Under the pieces are notes generated by a model. The model worked only from the letters and a program-made list of their open reading frames with translations, was not told where the DNA came from and did not search any database. 64,000 bases of DNA, taken from contig CAJTRA010000001.1 in assembly GCA_910578345.1 (NCBI GenBank), forward strand, positions 42,106 through 106,105, read 5' to 3'. A program made the position numbers and the translations under genes. Every line of letters starts with the position of its first letter. Position 1 is the first letter of the stretch. The DNA is from an uncultured Lachnospiraceae bacterium (GTDB lineage Bacteria > Bacillota > Clostridia > Lachnospirales > Lachnospiraceae). Shown here one piece after another: positions 15,858-25,153 of this stretch.

Positions 15858-17681
15858 ATGAATAAAATTCAACAGCTGTCATACCGCACACAGATCTTTA
15901 TCGCCTCGCTGGCGCTGATCATTATCCCCTCTGTCCTGCTCGGCCTTTTTGCCGTCAACGATTCCACATCAAAGCTGGTGGAAGAATATAACGCTTCGCT
16001 CTCTACCATTATCTCCCAGGCAAACCTGACCTTGGACACCCTTCTGCAGGACGCGTTCAAAGTAGCCGATATGCCTATCCTCAGCGACGATATCAGGAAA
16101 GCGATGGTCACGGATTATCAGGATGACTATCTGGCCTATGCTCAGGCATCTACCATGTTCCGCAATCTGTTCAATCAGACAAACCGGCTCAACAGCGACT
16201 TAGAAGTCTGCATCTTCACCAACCGCTACGGATTTACTTTTGAAAGCAGTATCGCAAGCGCTCTCCGTCGCAGACAGATCGAGGAGAATATCGGCCAATG
16301 GGTGGAGCAGGCCCGAAATTCGCCCAATCATACCTATGTCGCTCCCCTACAGACCCACAAGATCAACGAAACCGAGAAAAAGACCCTGCCCATGATCAAG
16401 ATCCTTCTTGACAAGTATGATTACAAGGAGATCGGCATCTATTACTGTGAGATCAACTTCAAGCCGATCGAGAATATCATTCTCTCTGCACAGAATACCG
16501 AGAATACTTTCCTGATCTATAACGCAGAACATCAGCTCACCTTTTCCTCCAATCCGGATTATCTTGAGCCTTCCGATAAAAATACTAAACTTCTGTCTGC
16601 GCTTTCCTCCTTTAACGCATCCCTTCCCTCTGATTCCTCCATCGTGGAAAGAGAGATCCGTCTGGGAAATCAACGTTACCGTGTCAATGGCTGTGCAAAC
16701 AAGACCACCAATTGGCATCTCGTCCAGTTGATTGATAATCAAGCCATCTCCCAGATTTACCGTGACAATATCCTAAGCTATGTCAGGATTCTCATGCTCT
16801 GTATCATACTGGGTATGCTTCTGGCCATCCTGCTTTCCACCACCCTCACCAGGTCCATCTTAAGGCTCTGCCTGCAGATCGATTCTCTGAATGTACAAAA
16901 CGGCGGACAGATTGACGAAAAGGCATGCGGATCCAATCAGGAACTGCGAAAACTGGTCGTCAGCTTCAATCATTTAAACCAGCGTCTGAGTACAAGCCTG
17001 CAGCAAAACTATCAGATCCAACTGGCAGAACAGAACATGCGGATCCAGATGCTGCAGTTCCAGATCAATCACCACTTTCTCTATAATACTCTGAATGTGA
17101 TCCGTTCCCTTGCCAATATCCACAATGTGCCGCAGATTGAGACCATTTCCCTGTGTATGTCTGACCTGCTGCGGTATAATCTGGAAAATTTCCCCGTTGC
17201 GCTTCTTGAAGAAGAGCTGCAGCAGATACGACGCTATATGACCATACAGGATATCCGCTTCCCTGGAAAATTTACATTTGATATCAATATTTCCCCCGAT
17301 TACCTGAAAATGCAGATTCCGGCATTTCTTCTGCAGCCGCTCGTGGAAAACAGCATTGAACATGGTTTTGGCAGCCGGGAGGCAGATTGTTACATCAGCA
17401 TCAGCAGTCAGACACAGGCCGACGGACTTCATATTTTTGTGGCAGATAACGGAGATGGTATCCCAGGCGCCCTGCTGGAACGCCTGAACAGAGAATGCCT
17501 GACTGACGTATCCACAGCAGCGAAAGAAGACGGCCATCATTCTATCGGCTTACAAAACGTAGGTCAACGGATCCGCAGCCATTTCGGGACTTCCTACGGT
17601 CTGTCCATCGAAAGCCATGAGGGAGAAGGCACCATTGTCAATCTTCTTCTGCCGGCCAGACCTGCCTCAGTTCCCTCTTGA
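15858..17681 (+). CDS. YesM-type sensor histidine kinase
   Basis: About 607 residues. A first membrane segment (residues 11-32, IFIASLALIIIPSVLLGLFAV), a large extracellular sensing region to about 310, a second segment (VRILMLCIILGMLLAILLSTT), a HAMP-like linker, then the His-kinase region: FQINHHFLYNTLN holds the phosphoacceptor His, LLQPLVENSIEHG is the N box and VADNGDGIP and GIGLQNV-like SIGLQNVGQRI are the G boxes. The motif has NHHFLYN in place of the common NPHFLYN. The start MNKIQQLSYRTQ is chosen over an upstream ATG that codes non-conserved residues. It lacks an adjacent response regulator; the YesN protein at 7525-9114 is the nearest candidate partner. Confidence 0.92.
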   Translation: MNKIQQLSYRTQIFIASLALIIIPSVLLGLFAVNDSTSKLVEEYNASLSTIISQANLTLDTLLQDAFKVADMPILSDDIRKAMVTDYQDDYLAYAQASTMFRNLFNQTNRLNSDLEVCIFTNRYGFTFESSIASALRRRQIEENIGQWVEQARNSPNHTYVAPLQTHKINETEKKTLPMIKILLDKYDYKEIGIYYCEINFKPIENIILSAQNTENTFLIYNAEHQLTFSSNPDYLEPSDKNTKLLSALSSFNASLPSDSSIVEREIRLGNQRYRVNGCANKTTNWHLVQLIDNQAISQIYRDNILSYVRILMLCIILGMLLAILLSTTLTRSILRLCLQIDSLNVQNGGQIDEKACGSNQELRKLVVSFNHLNQRLSTSLQQNYQIQLAEQNMRIQMLQFQINHHFLYNTLNVIRSLANIHNVPQIETISLCMSDLLRYNLENFPVALLEEELQQIRRYMTIQDIRFPGKFTFDINISPDYLKMQIPAFLLQPLVENSIEHGFGSREADCYISISSQTQADGLHIFVADNGDGIPGALLERLNRECLTDVSTAAKEDGHHSIGLQNVGQRIRSHFGTSYGLSIESHEGEGTIVNLLLPARPASVPS

Positions 17682-17816
17682 CATTTTTCTGCAAACCATT
17701 ACAATATGATATGATCTTTACTGACAAGACAGTTGACTTTACAGCAGAGCATACACCTCACAAACCTGCTGACGATACTGCTGAAACATCATTTCCCTGA
17801 AAGGAAGCAAACGACC

Positions 17817-18866
17817 ATGAAAGAATTTCTGCAACGCAAAAACATTATCTTTTCCTTCAAACGCTACGGCGTAGACTGCCTGGGCGCCATGGCCCAGGGA
17901 CTGTTCTGCTCCCTCCTAATCGGCACGATCATCAAGACGCTTGGGCAGCAGACCGGGCTGGAATATCTGGTAACCATCGGTACTTATGCCACTGCAGTAG
18001 CCGGACCGGCCATGGCAATCTCCATCGGGTTTTCCCTGCAGGCTCCGCCTTTGGTGCTTTTCTCCCTGGTAGCCGTGGGCGGCGCTGCCAATGAGTTAGG
18101 CGGCGCGGGAGGGCCGTTAGCCGTACTGATCATCGCCATTCTGGCCGCAGAGTGCGGCAAGCTGGTTTCCAAAGAGACGAAGATCGATATTCTCGTCACC
18201 CCTTTCGTAACAATCTTCGCGGGCGTTGCGCTCTCCACGCTGCTTGCGCCCGGTATTGGCGCCGCCGCAAGCTCCGTTGGCCGTCTGATCATGTGGGCCA
18301 CCGACTTACAGCCCTTCCTGATGGGTATGATCGTATCTGTACTGGTAGGCATTGCCCTGACACTGCCCATCTCTTCCGCCGCCATCTGCGCCGCCCTCTC
18401 CCTGACAGGGCTTGCCGGAGGCGCTGCCGTGGCCGGCTGCTGTGCAAATATGATAGGTTTTGCGGTAATAAGTTTCAGAGAGAATAAGTGGGGCGGCCTG
18501 ATCTCCCAGGGTCTGGGCACTTCCATGCTGCAGATGGGGAATATTGTGAAAAATCCAAAAATCTGGATCCCGCCCATCCTTGCTTCCGCTGTCACAGGCC
18601 CTGTCGCCACCTGTATCTTCAAGATGCAGATGAACGGCACGCCCGTTTCCTCCGGCATGGGCACCTGCGGCCTAGTCGGCCAGATCGGCGTCTACACTGG
18701 CTGGGTGAATGACGTTGCTGCCGGAAGCAAGGCTGCCATCACCGCTTTTGACTGGATTGGCCTGATCTTAATCAGCTTCGTGCTGCCCGCTCTTATTTCT
18801 ACCTTGGTAGGCAGCTTCCTTCGTAAGATTGGCTGGATCAAAGAAAACGACTTGAAACTGGAATAG
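17817..18866 (+). CDS. PTS EIIC_2-type membrane transporter
   Basis: About 349 residues, roughly ten hydrophobic segments rich in Gly and Ala (for example GGAANELGGAGGPLAVLIIAILAAE and GLAGGAAVAGCCANMIGFAVI). The pattern matches the PTS_EIIC_2 family, which lacks the usual EIIA/EIIB partner domains. The start MKEFLQRKNIIF follows an AAGGAAG site and excludes 28 non-conserved upstream residues. No phosphorelay genes are nearby, so transport mechanism and substrate are open. It stands alone between the kinase gene and the FliD-like gene. Confidence 0.85.
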   Translation: MKEFLQRKNIIFSFKRYGVDCLGAMAQGLFCSLLIGTIIKTLGQQTGLEYLVTIGTYATAVAGPAMAISIGFSLQAPPLVLFSLVAVGGAANELGGAGGPLAVLIIAILAAECGKLVSKETKIDILVTPFVTIFAGVALSTLLAPGIGAAASSVGRLIMWATDLQPFLMGMIVSVLVGIALTLPISSAAICAALSLTGLAGGAAVAGCCANMIGFAVISFRENKWGGLISQGLGTSMLQMGNIVKNPKIWIPPILASAVTGPVATCIFKMQMNGTPVSSGMGTCGLVGQIGVYTGWVNDVAAGSKAAITAFDWIGLILISFVLPALISTLVGSFLRKIGWIKENDLKLE

Positions 18867-19003
18867 TCTGGATCATACATCCGGAAAGCCAAGGGCTGAA
18901 TCGTTGTGAGTGTCCCCAAAAATGTCATAAAAAGACTGGTAATTTTTCCTTTTCCCTCTTTACAAAAAGGCATAAATGCCGAGATAATATATACAGAAGC
19001 GTT

Positions 19004-19023
19004 ATGCCGCTTTCTCGCGGCAT
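19004..19023 (+). other. Hairpin in the leader of the FliD-like repeat gene
   Basis: ATGCCGC-TTTCTC-GCGGCAT, 7-bp perfect stem, in the 275-base gap between the PTS gene and the repeat protein. It is followed by GTTTCTATCTGTTTT, a broken T-rich run, so it could be a weak terminator of the PTS gene or a leader structure. The rest of the gap (18867-19141) is AT-rich and shows no open frame. Confidence 0.35.
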
Positions 19024-19141
19024 GTTTCTATCTGTTTTATTTACGGTAACATTTTTGTTCATTCATTAAGAGACAAGGAAGTCAAATAAGTTTCTATTGT
19101 TAACAACAGCAGAAATCTCAAACACATGGAGGGTGATGACA

Positions 19142-20365
19142 ATGGGTATTGGTTTAAATGGTTTAAGTTCAGGTCTCAATGACACTTATTCCGCTCTTTT
19201 GGGCGGCGGATCAGGTTCCGGCGAAGTAGGTGGAGCATCTTTATTATCTGACTATGCTTCGATCAAGAACGGAAGCTATGGTAAGATGATGAAATCCTAT
19301 TACGCTAAGGTGAAAGACGCGGAAGAAGAAGAGGATTCTTCCAAAGGCAAATCCAAAACAAAGGTGAAAGACGCGGCATCCGCAAGCGCAGCCAGGAAAT
19401 TTTACGAGACTGCAACAGGCATGAATGCACTTGATTACAGTGCAGATAATATCGACGAGTTATATGACAAAGTATCCTCCTTTGTAAAAGACTATAATTC
19501 TATGATGAAAGCGGCATCTAAAAGCAGCAACAGCGACGTGAAAGCGCAGGCGGATGCCCTGAATGATTATACGTATCAGAATTATAAGCTGTTTGCCAAA
19601 GTTGGTATTACGATGAATGCGGACCGCACGCTGTCCATCGACGAGGACACCTTCAAGAAGGTAAATGAAAAGACCGGTTCTACCAATGTACCGACGCTGA
19701 CTACACTGTTTAAGGGCATCAATTCCTTTGCCGACAAAGCTGCAGACCGCGCCAGCACGATCTACCGTAAGGCAGGAGAAGGAGAGGAAGTTACCTCTGC
19801 AAAAGCCAAATATGCCGGCAGCACGGGCGGCGTCTCTTCCAGCGATAAGACGGACAGCTCCGACAAGGGTACTTCCAAGACTGCAAAGGATGCGGCATCG
19901 GCAGCGTCTGCAAGCGCGCTTTATAAGTCCATCGAGAAGCTGGGCGCGATGTCCATCGACAATGACAACAAAGAGGCTGTATTCGATGTATTTTCCACTC
20001 TCGTCAGGGATTACAACGAGCTCTTAAAAGATACCGCCGACAGTAAGAACTCCAATGTCATCAAACAGGCTGATTATCTGAAAAGCCTTGTAAACGGCAA
20101 CAAGAGCGCTTTCTCCAGAATGGGCGTGACTGTCAGCTCCGACAAGTCCCTTTCTATCGATGAAGAGAAATTTAAAGAAGCGGATATGAGTACCGTAAAG
20201 AGTCTTTTCAGCGGCGCTTATTCCTTCGGCGAGAAGATGACCGACCGTATCAACCAGATCTACCGCTACGCTACCCAGGGGGATTCCCTGAACGGCCAGA
20301 CCTACACGAGCCAGGGCAGCTACAGCGCGGCGAGCGTGGGCTCCACACTGGATACGGTAATGTGA
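19142..20365 (+). CDS. Two-repeat protein resembling the FliD (flagellar cap) C-terminal region; function unknown
   Basis: About 407 residues, very rich in Ser, Lys, Asp and Ala, no Cys, no signal peptide or membrane segment. It holds two related units of about 135 residues: both start with KDAASA, contain a coiled helix ending in V(K/R)DYN, a pattern with QAD(A/Y)L, then KVGIT/RMGVT with a LSIDE(D/E)xFK motif and end FADKAADRASTIYRKA / FGEKMTDRINQIYRYA. The last motifs recall the FliD C-terminus (VDAYN and LSIDEEK patterns). A GGAGG site lies 9 bases before the ATG. No flagellar gene is in the window. Could be a secreted or cytosolic structural protein; a terminator follows. Confidence 0.72.
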   Translation: MGIGLNGLSSGLNDTYSALLGGGSGSGEVGGASLLSDYASIKNGSYGKMMKSYYAKVKDAEEEEDSSKGKSKTKVKDAASASAARKFYETATGMNALDYSADNIDELYDKVSSFVKDYNSMMKAASKSSNSDVKAQADALNDYTYQNYKLFAKVGITMNADRTLSIDEDTFKKVNEKTGSTNVPTLTTLFKGINSFADKAADRASTIYRKAGEGEEVTSAKAKYAGSTGGVSSSDKTDSSDKGTSKTAKDAASAASASALYKSIEKLGAMSIDNDNKEAVFDVFSTLVRDYNELLKDTADSKNSNVIKQADYLKSLVNGNKSAFSRMGVTVSSDKSLSIDEEKFKEADMSTVKSLFSGAYSFGEKMTDRINQIYRYATQGDSLNGQTYTSQGSYSAASVGSTLDTVM

Positions 20366-20411
20366 TCAGCATCATACATTCAGCAAACCGAAGATTGAAT
20401 CACTATTAGTC

Positions 20412-20450
20412 AAAATGAGACGGTTCCAAACGGTTCCGTCTCATTTTTTA
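20412..20450. terminator. Bidirectional-looking rho-independent terminator
   Basis: AAAATGAGACGG ... CCGTCTCATTTTTT: 12-bp stem with a 12-base loop followed by T6 on the plus strand and T4 on the minus strand. It lies between the plus-strand repeat-protein gene (ends 20365) and the minus-strand isomerase gene (ends 20520), and can serve both. Confidence 0.85.
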
Positions 20451-20519
20451 CCTTTATCTTTCTACGTTTTTACAAATATCTTTTTGCACTCTGCCCCGGC
20501 AAATTTCTTCCTTCCTCTT

Positions 20520-22004
20520 CTATGCAAAAGGATTCTCTGTCGGGTATGGCAGGCTCTTCGGCTGGTTATAACCGATCTCGCTCACATCAACGCCGATATA
20601 CTTGAATACTTCAAACAACGCTTTTCCGAAATGACCAAATGCAACCGCGCCGTGATGCGGGTAATTCTTCTCGATCAGCACATGACGGTAGAATCTTCCC
20701 ATCTCCGGAATCGCAAATACGCCAATACCGCCGAAGGACCTTGTCGCAACCGGAAGGACCTCGCCTTCTGCCACATAAGCGCGCAGGATATTATCTGCAC
20801 TGCTCTGCAGACGATAGAACGTGATATCACCAGGAACAATATCGCCCTCCAGTGTGCCCTCTGTCACTTCCTCAGGCAAAGTTCTTGCCATGATCATCTG
20901 ATACTCCATACTGCACTTAGACAGCTTCTTAGAGCAGGTATTGCCGCAGTGGAAGCCCATGAAAGTATCGGTAAACTTGTAATCGAATTTGCCCTCGATA
21001 GACTCCCTGTACATATCTTTCGGAACGGAGTTGTTGATGTCAAGCAGCGTTACGATATCGTCACTGACTGCTGTACCGATAAACTCACTCAAAGCGCCGT
21101 AAATATCTACTTCACAGGATACCGGAATGCCGCTTCCTGTCAGACGGCTGTTCACATAACAGGGAACAAAACCGAACTGCGTCTGGAAAGCCGGCCAGCA
21201 CTTACCGGCGATCGCCACATATTCGCGATAGCCTTTATGCTGCTCGATCCAGTCAAGCAGCGTCAGCTCATACTGTGCCAGTTTCGGCAGAATCGTAGGC
21301 TTATTATTGCCTTCTCCCAGCTCTGCTTCCATATCTTTAACGATCTCCGGAATACGAGGGTCTCCCTCATGCTTGTTGAACGCTTCGAACAGATCCAGCT
21401 CGGAGTTCTCCTCGATCTCTACACCCAGATTATAGAGCTGCTTGATCGGTGCGTTACAAGCTAAGAAGTTGAGCGGTCTGGGGCCGAAGGAAATGATCTT
21501 CAGACCAGAAAGACCAACGATCGCCCGTGCGATGGGCACAAACTCATGGATCATGTCCGCACAGTCCTCTGCGTCTCCTACCGGATACTCAGGGATATAC
21601 GCTTTCACATTGCGCAGCTTCAAATTATAGCTTGCATTCAGCATGCCACAGTACGCATCGCCGCGTCCCTGGATCAGGTTGCCCTGGGATTCCTCGGCCG
21701 CCGCCACAAACATCTTAGGTCCTTCAAAGTGCTTCGCCAGCAGTGTCTCAGAGATCTCCGGGCCGAAATTACCCAGATAGACACAGAGCGCATTACAGCC
21801 ATTGTCCTTGATATCCTTCAGAGCGTTCACCATATCGATCTCACTCTCGATGATACAGACAGGGCACTCATAGATGTCAGCCGCATCATATTTCGCCTGA
21901 TATGCTTTTACCAGGGCCTCTCTTCTGTTCACTGCAAGAGATGCCGGGAAGCAGTCGCGGCTTACAGCTACAATACCAATTTTGACTTTCGGTAAATTGT
22001 TCAT
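20520..22004 (-). CDS. L-fucose/L-arabinose isomerase family protein
   Basis: 494 residues from MNNLPKVKIGIVAVSRDCFP; the ATG follows a perfect AAGGAGGA site and excludes 45 non-conserved upstream residues. The N-terminal Rossmann-like domain (YECPVCIIESEIDMVNALKD, LCVYLGNFGPE) and the C-terminal domain with CWPAFQTQFGFVPCY, EVDIYGALSEFIG and MGFHCGNT match the fucose/arabinose isomerase superfamily, in which Glu, Asp and His bind Mn2+. It converts an aldose to a ketose. Partner genes are a xylulokinase-family kinase at 25154 and a DUF4867-like protein directly upstream in transcription. Whether the substrate is L-fucose, D-arabinose or another aldose cannot be settled. Confidence 0.88.
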   Translation of the reverse strand: MNNLPKVKIGIVAVSRDCFPASLAVNRREALVKAYQAKYDAADIYECPVCIIESEIDMVNALKDIKDNGCNALCVYLGNFGPEISETLLAKHFEGPKMFVAAAEESQGNLIQGRGDAYCGMLNASYNLKLRNVKAYIPEYPVGDAEDCADMIHEFVPIARAIVGLSGLKIISFGPRPLNFLACNAPIKQLYNLGVEIEENSELDLFEAFNKHEGDPRIPEIVKDMEAELGEGNNKPTILPKLAQYELTLLDWIEQHKGYREYVAIAGKCWPAFQTQFGFVPCYVNSRLTGSGIPVSCEVDIYGALSEFIGTAVSDDIVTLLDINNSVPKDMYRESIEGKFDYKFTDTFMGFHCGNTCSKKLSKCSMEYQMIMARTLPEEVTEGTLEGDIVPGDITFYRLQSSADNILRAYVAEGEVLPVATRSFGGIGVFAIPEMGRFYRHVLIEKNYPHHGAVAFGHFGKALFEVFKYIGVDVSEIGYNQPKSLPYPTENPFA

Positions 22005-22068
22005 GTTTTTTATCCTCCTTTTACCGGGTTGACCGGTTCCTTGCATTGTTACATGGCCAAACTTCTTT

Positions 22069-22689
22069 TCAATCGCGGACATCCAGATTCTTACCCACCA
22101 GTCCAATATGCGCGCCGGCATCCAGTCCGCCTTCTTCATGGCCGATCAGCCATTTGTTCTTCGCGGTGATCAGCTTATCTTCCCATCCGTCATGCTCCTG
22201 TGTGAGCGGACAGTTAGTGCCCACCGGCAGCACAATCCCAACTTTGAACTGATTACCGCCTACGCTGCAGGGCGCATAGTGCAGTGTGGTCGCATAAATC
22301 TCCACCGCCGTTCCTGCCGGTACGAGAAACGCCTCCATCTTAGCCGTATCGTAAGTAAATTCCTCCGTGATATCCTGCTGCATTCCCAGGATCAGGACAG
22401 CGTCTGTGGCCGCCACATTGACCTCGGAACTTTTGTGGTACTCAACTGCATTCAGCTTATAGTTGATGCCGTTGCAATATCCCACCTGGATCGGCAATTC
22501 TCCAAACGTTTTCTGCTGCAGAGCTGCCGCTGTCGTCGTTGCTTCCAGCTCCGGAATGGACGGCTCATAGGCCACCCCCTTATAGTCCGGTGTCTTTTGC
22601 AGCGCCTCCACGAGCGGTCCGAAATCATAGCCCTGGATGACCTTTCCATATTTGTGGAACGCCTCATCTGTGATCTTTTTAATTTCCAT
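22069..22689 (-). CDS. DUF4867-like protein
   Basis: 206 residues from MEIKKITDEAFHKYGKVIQG. The fold looks cupin/ureidoglycolate-lyase-like: a KYGKVIxG-type opening, conserved HKSSEVNVAATDAVLILG, an AFLVPAGTAVEIYATTLHYAPC stretch with a conserved His, and LPVGTNCPL. It resembles proteins of DUF4867 that sit beside sugar isomerases in Lachnospiraceae; that assignment is from memory of the family, not a search. The ribosome site GGAGAG lies within the 3' end of the preceding gene, 5 bases away. Possibly a mutarotase or accessory enzyme of the isomerase pathway. Confidence 0.75.
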   Translation of the reverse strand: MEIKKITDEAFHKYGKVIQGYDFGPLVEALQKTPDYKGVAYEPSIPELEATTTAAALQQKTFGELPIQVGYCNGINYKLNAVEYHKSSEVNVAATDAVLILGMQQDITEEFTYDTAKMEAFLVPAGTAVEIYATTLHYAPCSVGGNQFKVGIVLPVGTNCPLTQEHDGWEDKLITAKNKWLIGHEEGGLDAGAHIGLVGKNLDVRD

Positions 22690-22694
22690 TGATA

Positions 22695-25028
22695 TTATCT
22701 CTCCTTTCTTCCCTGATCTTCCCTGATCTTCCCTATTTTCTGCCTGACAATACCAGGCCGGCAAGCCCATACCACCATGAGGATCAGCGTAACCGCAGAT
22801 ACCGCTTCCGCGATCCTCCACCACCATGGTTCACAGAACCCAAGATGGACCGCCCCCTGATAGCCCTTTGGGATCATGACTGCTACTCTGCCATTGTCTC
22901 CCACAGATGTCTTAAACTTCACATGGCTGTCTAAATCTCTTGCCTGATATCCTCCATAGTATAAAACCGGAAACAGAATTTCCCTCTCTTCGGACGCCGG
23001 ATTTTCCACCTGAATGTCGAATGACAGCCCCTTTCTTTCGACCAGGCTGACGGTCAGCGGTTCTGCCGCTTCCAATTCCTGGGTAAGCCTGCTCGTTTCC
23101 GTCATTACCGGAAGGTACTCCCCATTTCCAACCTTATAGCTATAGATGCCATGATCCGTTCTGGATTCTAATGCAATCCCATCCAGATATACCGCATCAT
23201 AAGTTAACGTCTTATCATACTGGAAATTCTGGTATAATGTTATAAAGCATAGGATTCCTATAAGATAGTATAATTTCTTCCGGTCAAATACTTCCATGGT
23301 AAAGAAAACTACTGCCAGGCAGGCCGCCAGCGCCACCGCTACACTCATCAATCGGTACTGGTACTGTATCGTTCGGAAAAACTTCGTGAGCAGCATGCTT
23401 CTTTTCGCCAATTCGACCACCGGAAAAAGATCTGTGCACACCACGATCGCAAACAGCGTAAAACAGGCAACGACTCTGCCGTGCTTCGTCTGTCTGAGTC
23501 TCTTCTGAACAGGAATCGTCACGAGATAAAGCACAAGCACCAGTATCAAAGCAAACCCCAGCGTATTTTGATCTGTAAAAAGCTGATACAGGTTTCTCCC
23601 TTCCTGGGTAAAATCTTCTAATGTGGCATAATAATCTTCGATCTGCGTTTCATCCGCAATTCTAGAATTGATCTTAAGCTTCTCCGTGAGCATATACTGC
23701 AGAAGCGGAACCAGAAACCACAGATTCCATAATACCGCCATGCCGGCCGCCTTCGTAAGTTCTAAAAGTGTATTTCTGCGCAGCACCTTTTTCAGCATAA
23801 CAATACATAGGAGGACACAGTACACCCCCACCATCAGACAGCTCAGCATGTGGGTCATCAAGATTCCTGTAAATCCAGTCGTCAGAAGGACCCAGATCCT
23901 CTTATATTCTTTCGATTCCACATCCTCTGTGAACAGAAGATAAAAGCCCGCCACGATCAGCGGATAAAATACCATGCCGCTGGCGCTGCCCAGCATAGCC
24001 CGATACGTTATGGCTACTCTCTGTGCACATCCGGCATACAGGACGCTGCCGGCCATCGCGGCGATATCATCCCTCGTTATTCTTCTGAAAGCATAGAACG
24101 CAATAAAGACTGTCGCTATGTTGACACACTCCACATACGCCTTATAGGCTTCCTCCAGCGTAAATCCTACCGCGCGCAGCATTGCAGGAAAATACAGGAA
24201 GATATCCCCATAAAAGACAGACACCGCATAGCCATACCCGTCCAGCCAGCCAGATTGTATTCTGACAGGAAAGTGCCCGCTTCCCTCCGCAGATTTCAGA
24301 CTGCGGTACAATCCTTCCAGCCGCGCCAAATGAAACGTTAAATCACTCCCGGCGCTCAATCCGCTTTGGTACAGCGGAAGCCCCAGGAAGAAAGCCGTCG
24401 CCGCTAATACCAGAAAGACGATCTTCCTCTCTGCATTCCACCCTGTATAATATCTCATATATCCCCATACCAGAAGATCCGCAAGGATCAGAACAGCGGC
24501 CAGCCAGAAGATGCGATATACAAAAGTCACCTTCGATGCAACGATACGCACCTGCAGAAGCTGTATATAGTCTCCATCGACCGCATCCCCTGTCAGTCTC
24601 AGTTTAAACCGTATCTTAGAGTCGTCATGAATTTTGACACGATAAGAGATATTATCTTTGTCCGGATTTAACTCGAACTCATCCTGATCGACCAGTTCTT
24701 TCCCATTTCTTGGACTGTCATATACCAGTCCGGCCTTTACGATCCCATGCCGCACATAGGCAGCTTCAATATAATAGACCCCCTCCGTGAGTTGAAATGC
24801 AGGTGTGACAACGGCTTTCGCATTCTCAAATGAAACATCCAGATAGTTTCCTTCTGTCACATCATTATCCTTATTCTGCACCTGCATATCGCTCTCTGAA
24901 AAAGATATTTCCTGCCCGGAGAATGTTGCCGCCGATATCAGCCCATACAAAACTACGGCTGCAATCTCAAACAATAAAAGTAAAACAACATTTCTTCTGC
25001 AATATATCATACTCCTGAATCTCTGCAC
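22695..25028 (-). CDS. Large polytopic membrane protein (PTPS-related / YfhO-like glycosyltransferase-type fold)
   Basis: 777 residues. One N-terminal membrane segment (VVLLLLFEIAAVVLYGLISA), an extracytoplasmic beta-rich region to about 170, about ten more membrane segments, and a C-terminal extracytoplasmic beta region ending in one last membrane segment. The loop GHFPVRIQSGWLDGYGYAVSVFYGD after a membrane segment and the Asp-containing SGLSAGSDLTFHLARL loop match the 6-pyruvoyl-tetrahydropterin-synthase-related membrane family and the GT-C glycosyltransferase style. The start used is GTG, 11 bases after AGGAGG; an ATG at 25010 is an alternative. The gene sits in a sugar-catabolism run but has no obvious link to it. 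Its C-terminal coding end contains a 10-bp tandem repeat (22711-22734). Confidence 0.7.
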   Translation of the reverse strand: MQRFRSMIYCRRNVVLLLLFEIAAVVLYGLISAATFSGQEISFSESDMQVQNKDNDVTEGNYLDVSFENAKAVVTPAFQLTEGVYYIEAAYVRHGIVKAGLVYDSPRNGKELVDQDEFELNPDKDNISYRVKIHDDSKIRFKLRLTGDAVDGDYIQLLQVRIVASKVTFVYRIFWLAAVLILADLLVWGYMRYYTGWNAERKIVFLVLAATAFFLGLPLYQSGLSAGSDLTFHLARLEGLYRSLKSAEGSGHFPVRIQSGWLDGYGYAVSVFYGDIFLYFPAMLRAVGFTLEEAYKAYVECVNIATVFIAFYAFRRITRDDIAAMAGSVLYAGCAQRVAITYRAMLGSASGMVFYPLIVAGFYLLFTEDVESKEYKRIWVLLTTGFTGILMTHMLSCLMVGVYCVLLCIVMLKKVLRRNTLLELTKAAGMAVLWNLWFLVPLLQYMLTEKLKINSRIADETQIEDYYATLEDFTQEGRNLYQLFTDQNTLGFALILVLVLYLVTIPVQKRLRQTKHGRVVACFTLFAIVVCTDLFPVVELAKRSMLLTKFFRTIQYQYRLMSVAVALAACLAVVFFTMEVFDRKKLYYLIGILCFITLYQNFQYDKTLTYDAVYLDGIALESRTDHGIYSYKVGNGEYLPVMTETSRLTQELEAAEPLTVSLVERKGLSFDIQVENPASEEREILFPVLYYGGYQARDLDSHVKFKTSVGDNGRVAVMIPKGYQGAVHLGFCEPWWWRIAEAVSAVTLILMVVWACRPGIVRQKIGKIREDQGRKER

Positions 25029-25108
25029 TGCTTATTCCGCCTCCTGTTCATGCCTGATCCATGCAGACAGCAAACCTGACAAGCAAGCTGCCTTTCTTTC
25101 TTGTATGA

Positions 25109-25129
25109 TATCTGAAACCATTTCAGATA
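25109..25129. promoter_or_regulatory. Palindrome upstream of the large membrane protein gene
   Basis: TATCTGAAA-CCA-TTTCAGATA: perfect 9-bp arms, 3-base centre, in the 125-base gap between the kinase stop and the membrane protein start. On the plus strand CTTCTTTTT follows, on the minus strand no T tract follows. It may be an operator for the membrane protein gene or a weak terminator on the plus strand. Confidence 0.35.
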
Positions 25130-25153
25130 CTTCTTTTTATCTTTCTGCTACAG

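Noticed and set aside
18978..18990. GCCGAGATAA before the FliD-like gene as a flagellar sigma-28 promoter
   Set aside because: There is no TAAA at about 15 bases upstream and the -10 has an extra base; no flagellar genes are present.
22711..22734. 10-bp tandem repeat at the end of the large membrane protein gene
   Set aside because: Two and a half short units inside coding sequence; not evidence of a mobile or regulatory repeat.
22695..25028. Large membrane protein as a Wzy-type polymerase of the polysaccharide locus
   Set aside because: It lies 15 kb away among catabolic genes and has extracytoplasmic beta domains not seen in Wzy; the polysaccharide locus uses an ABC exporter.
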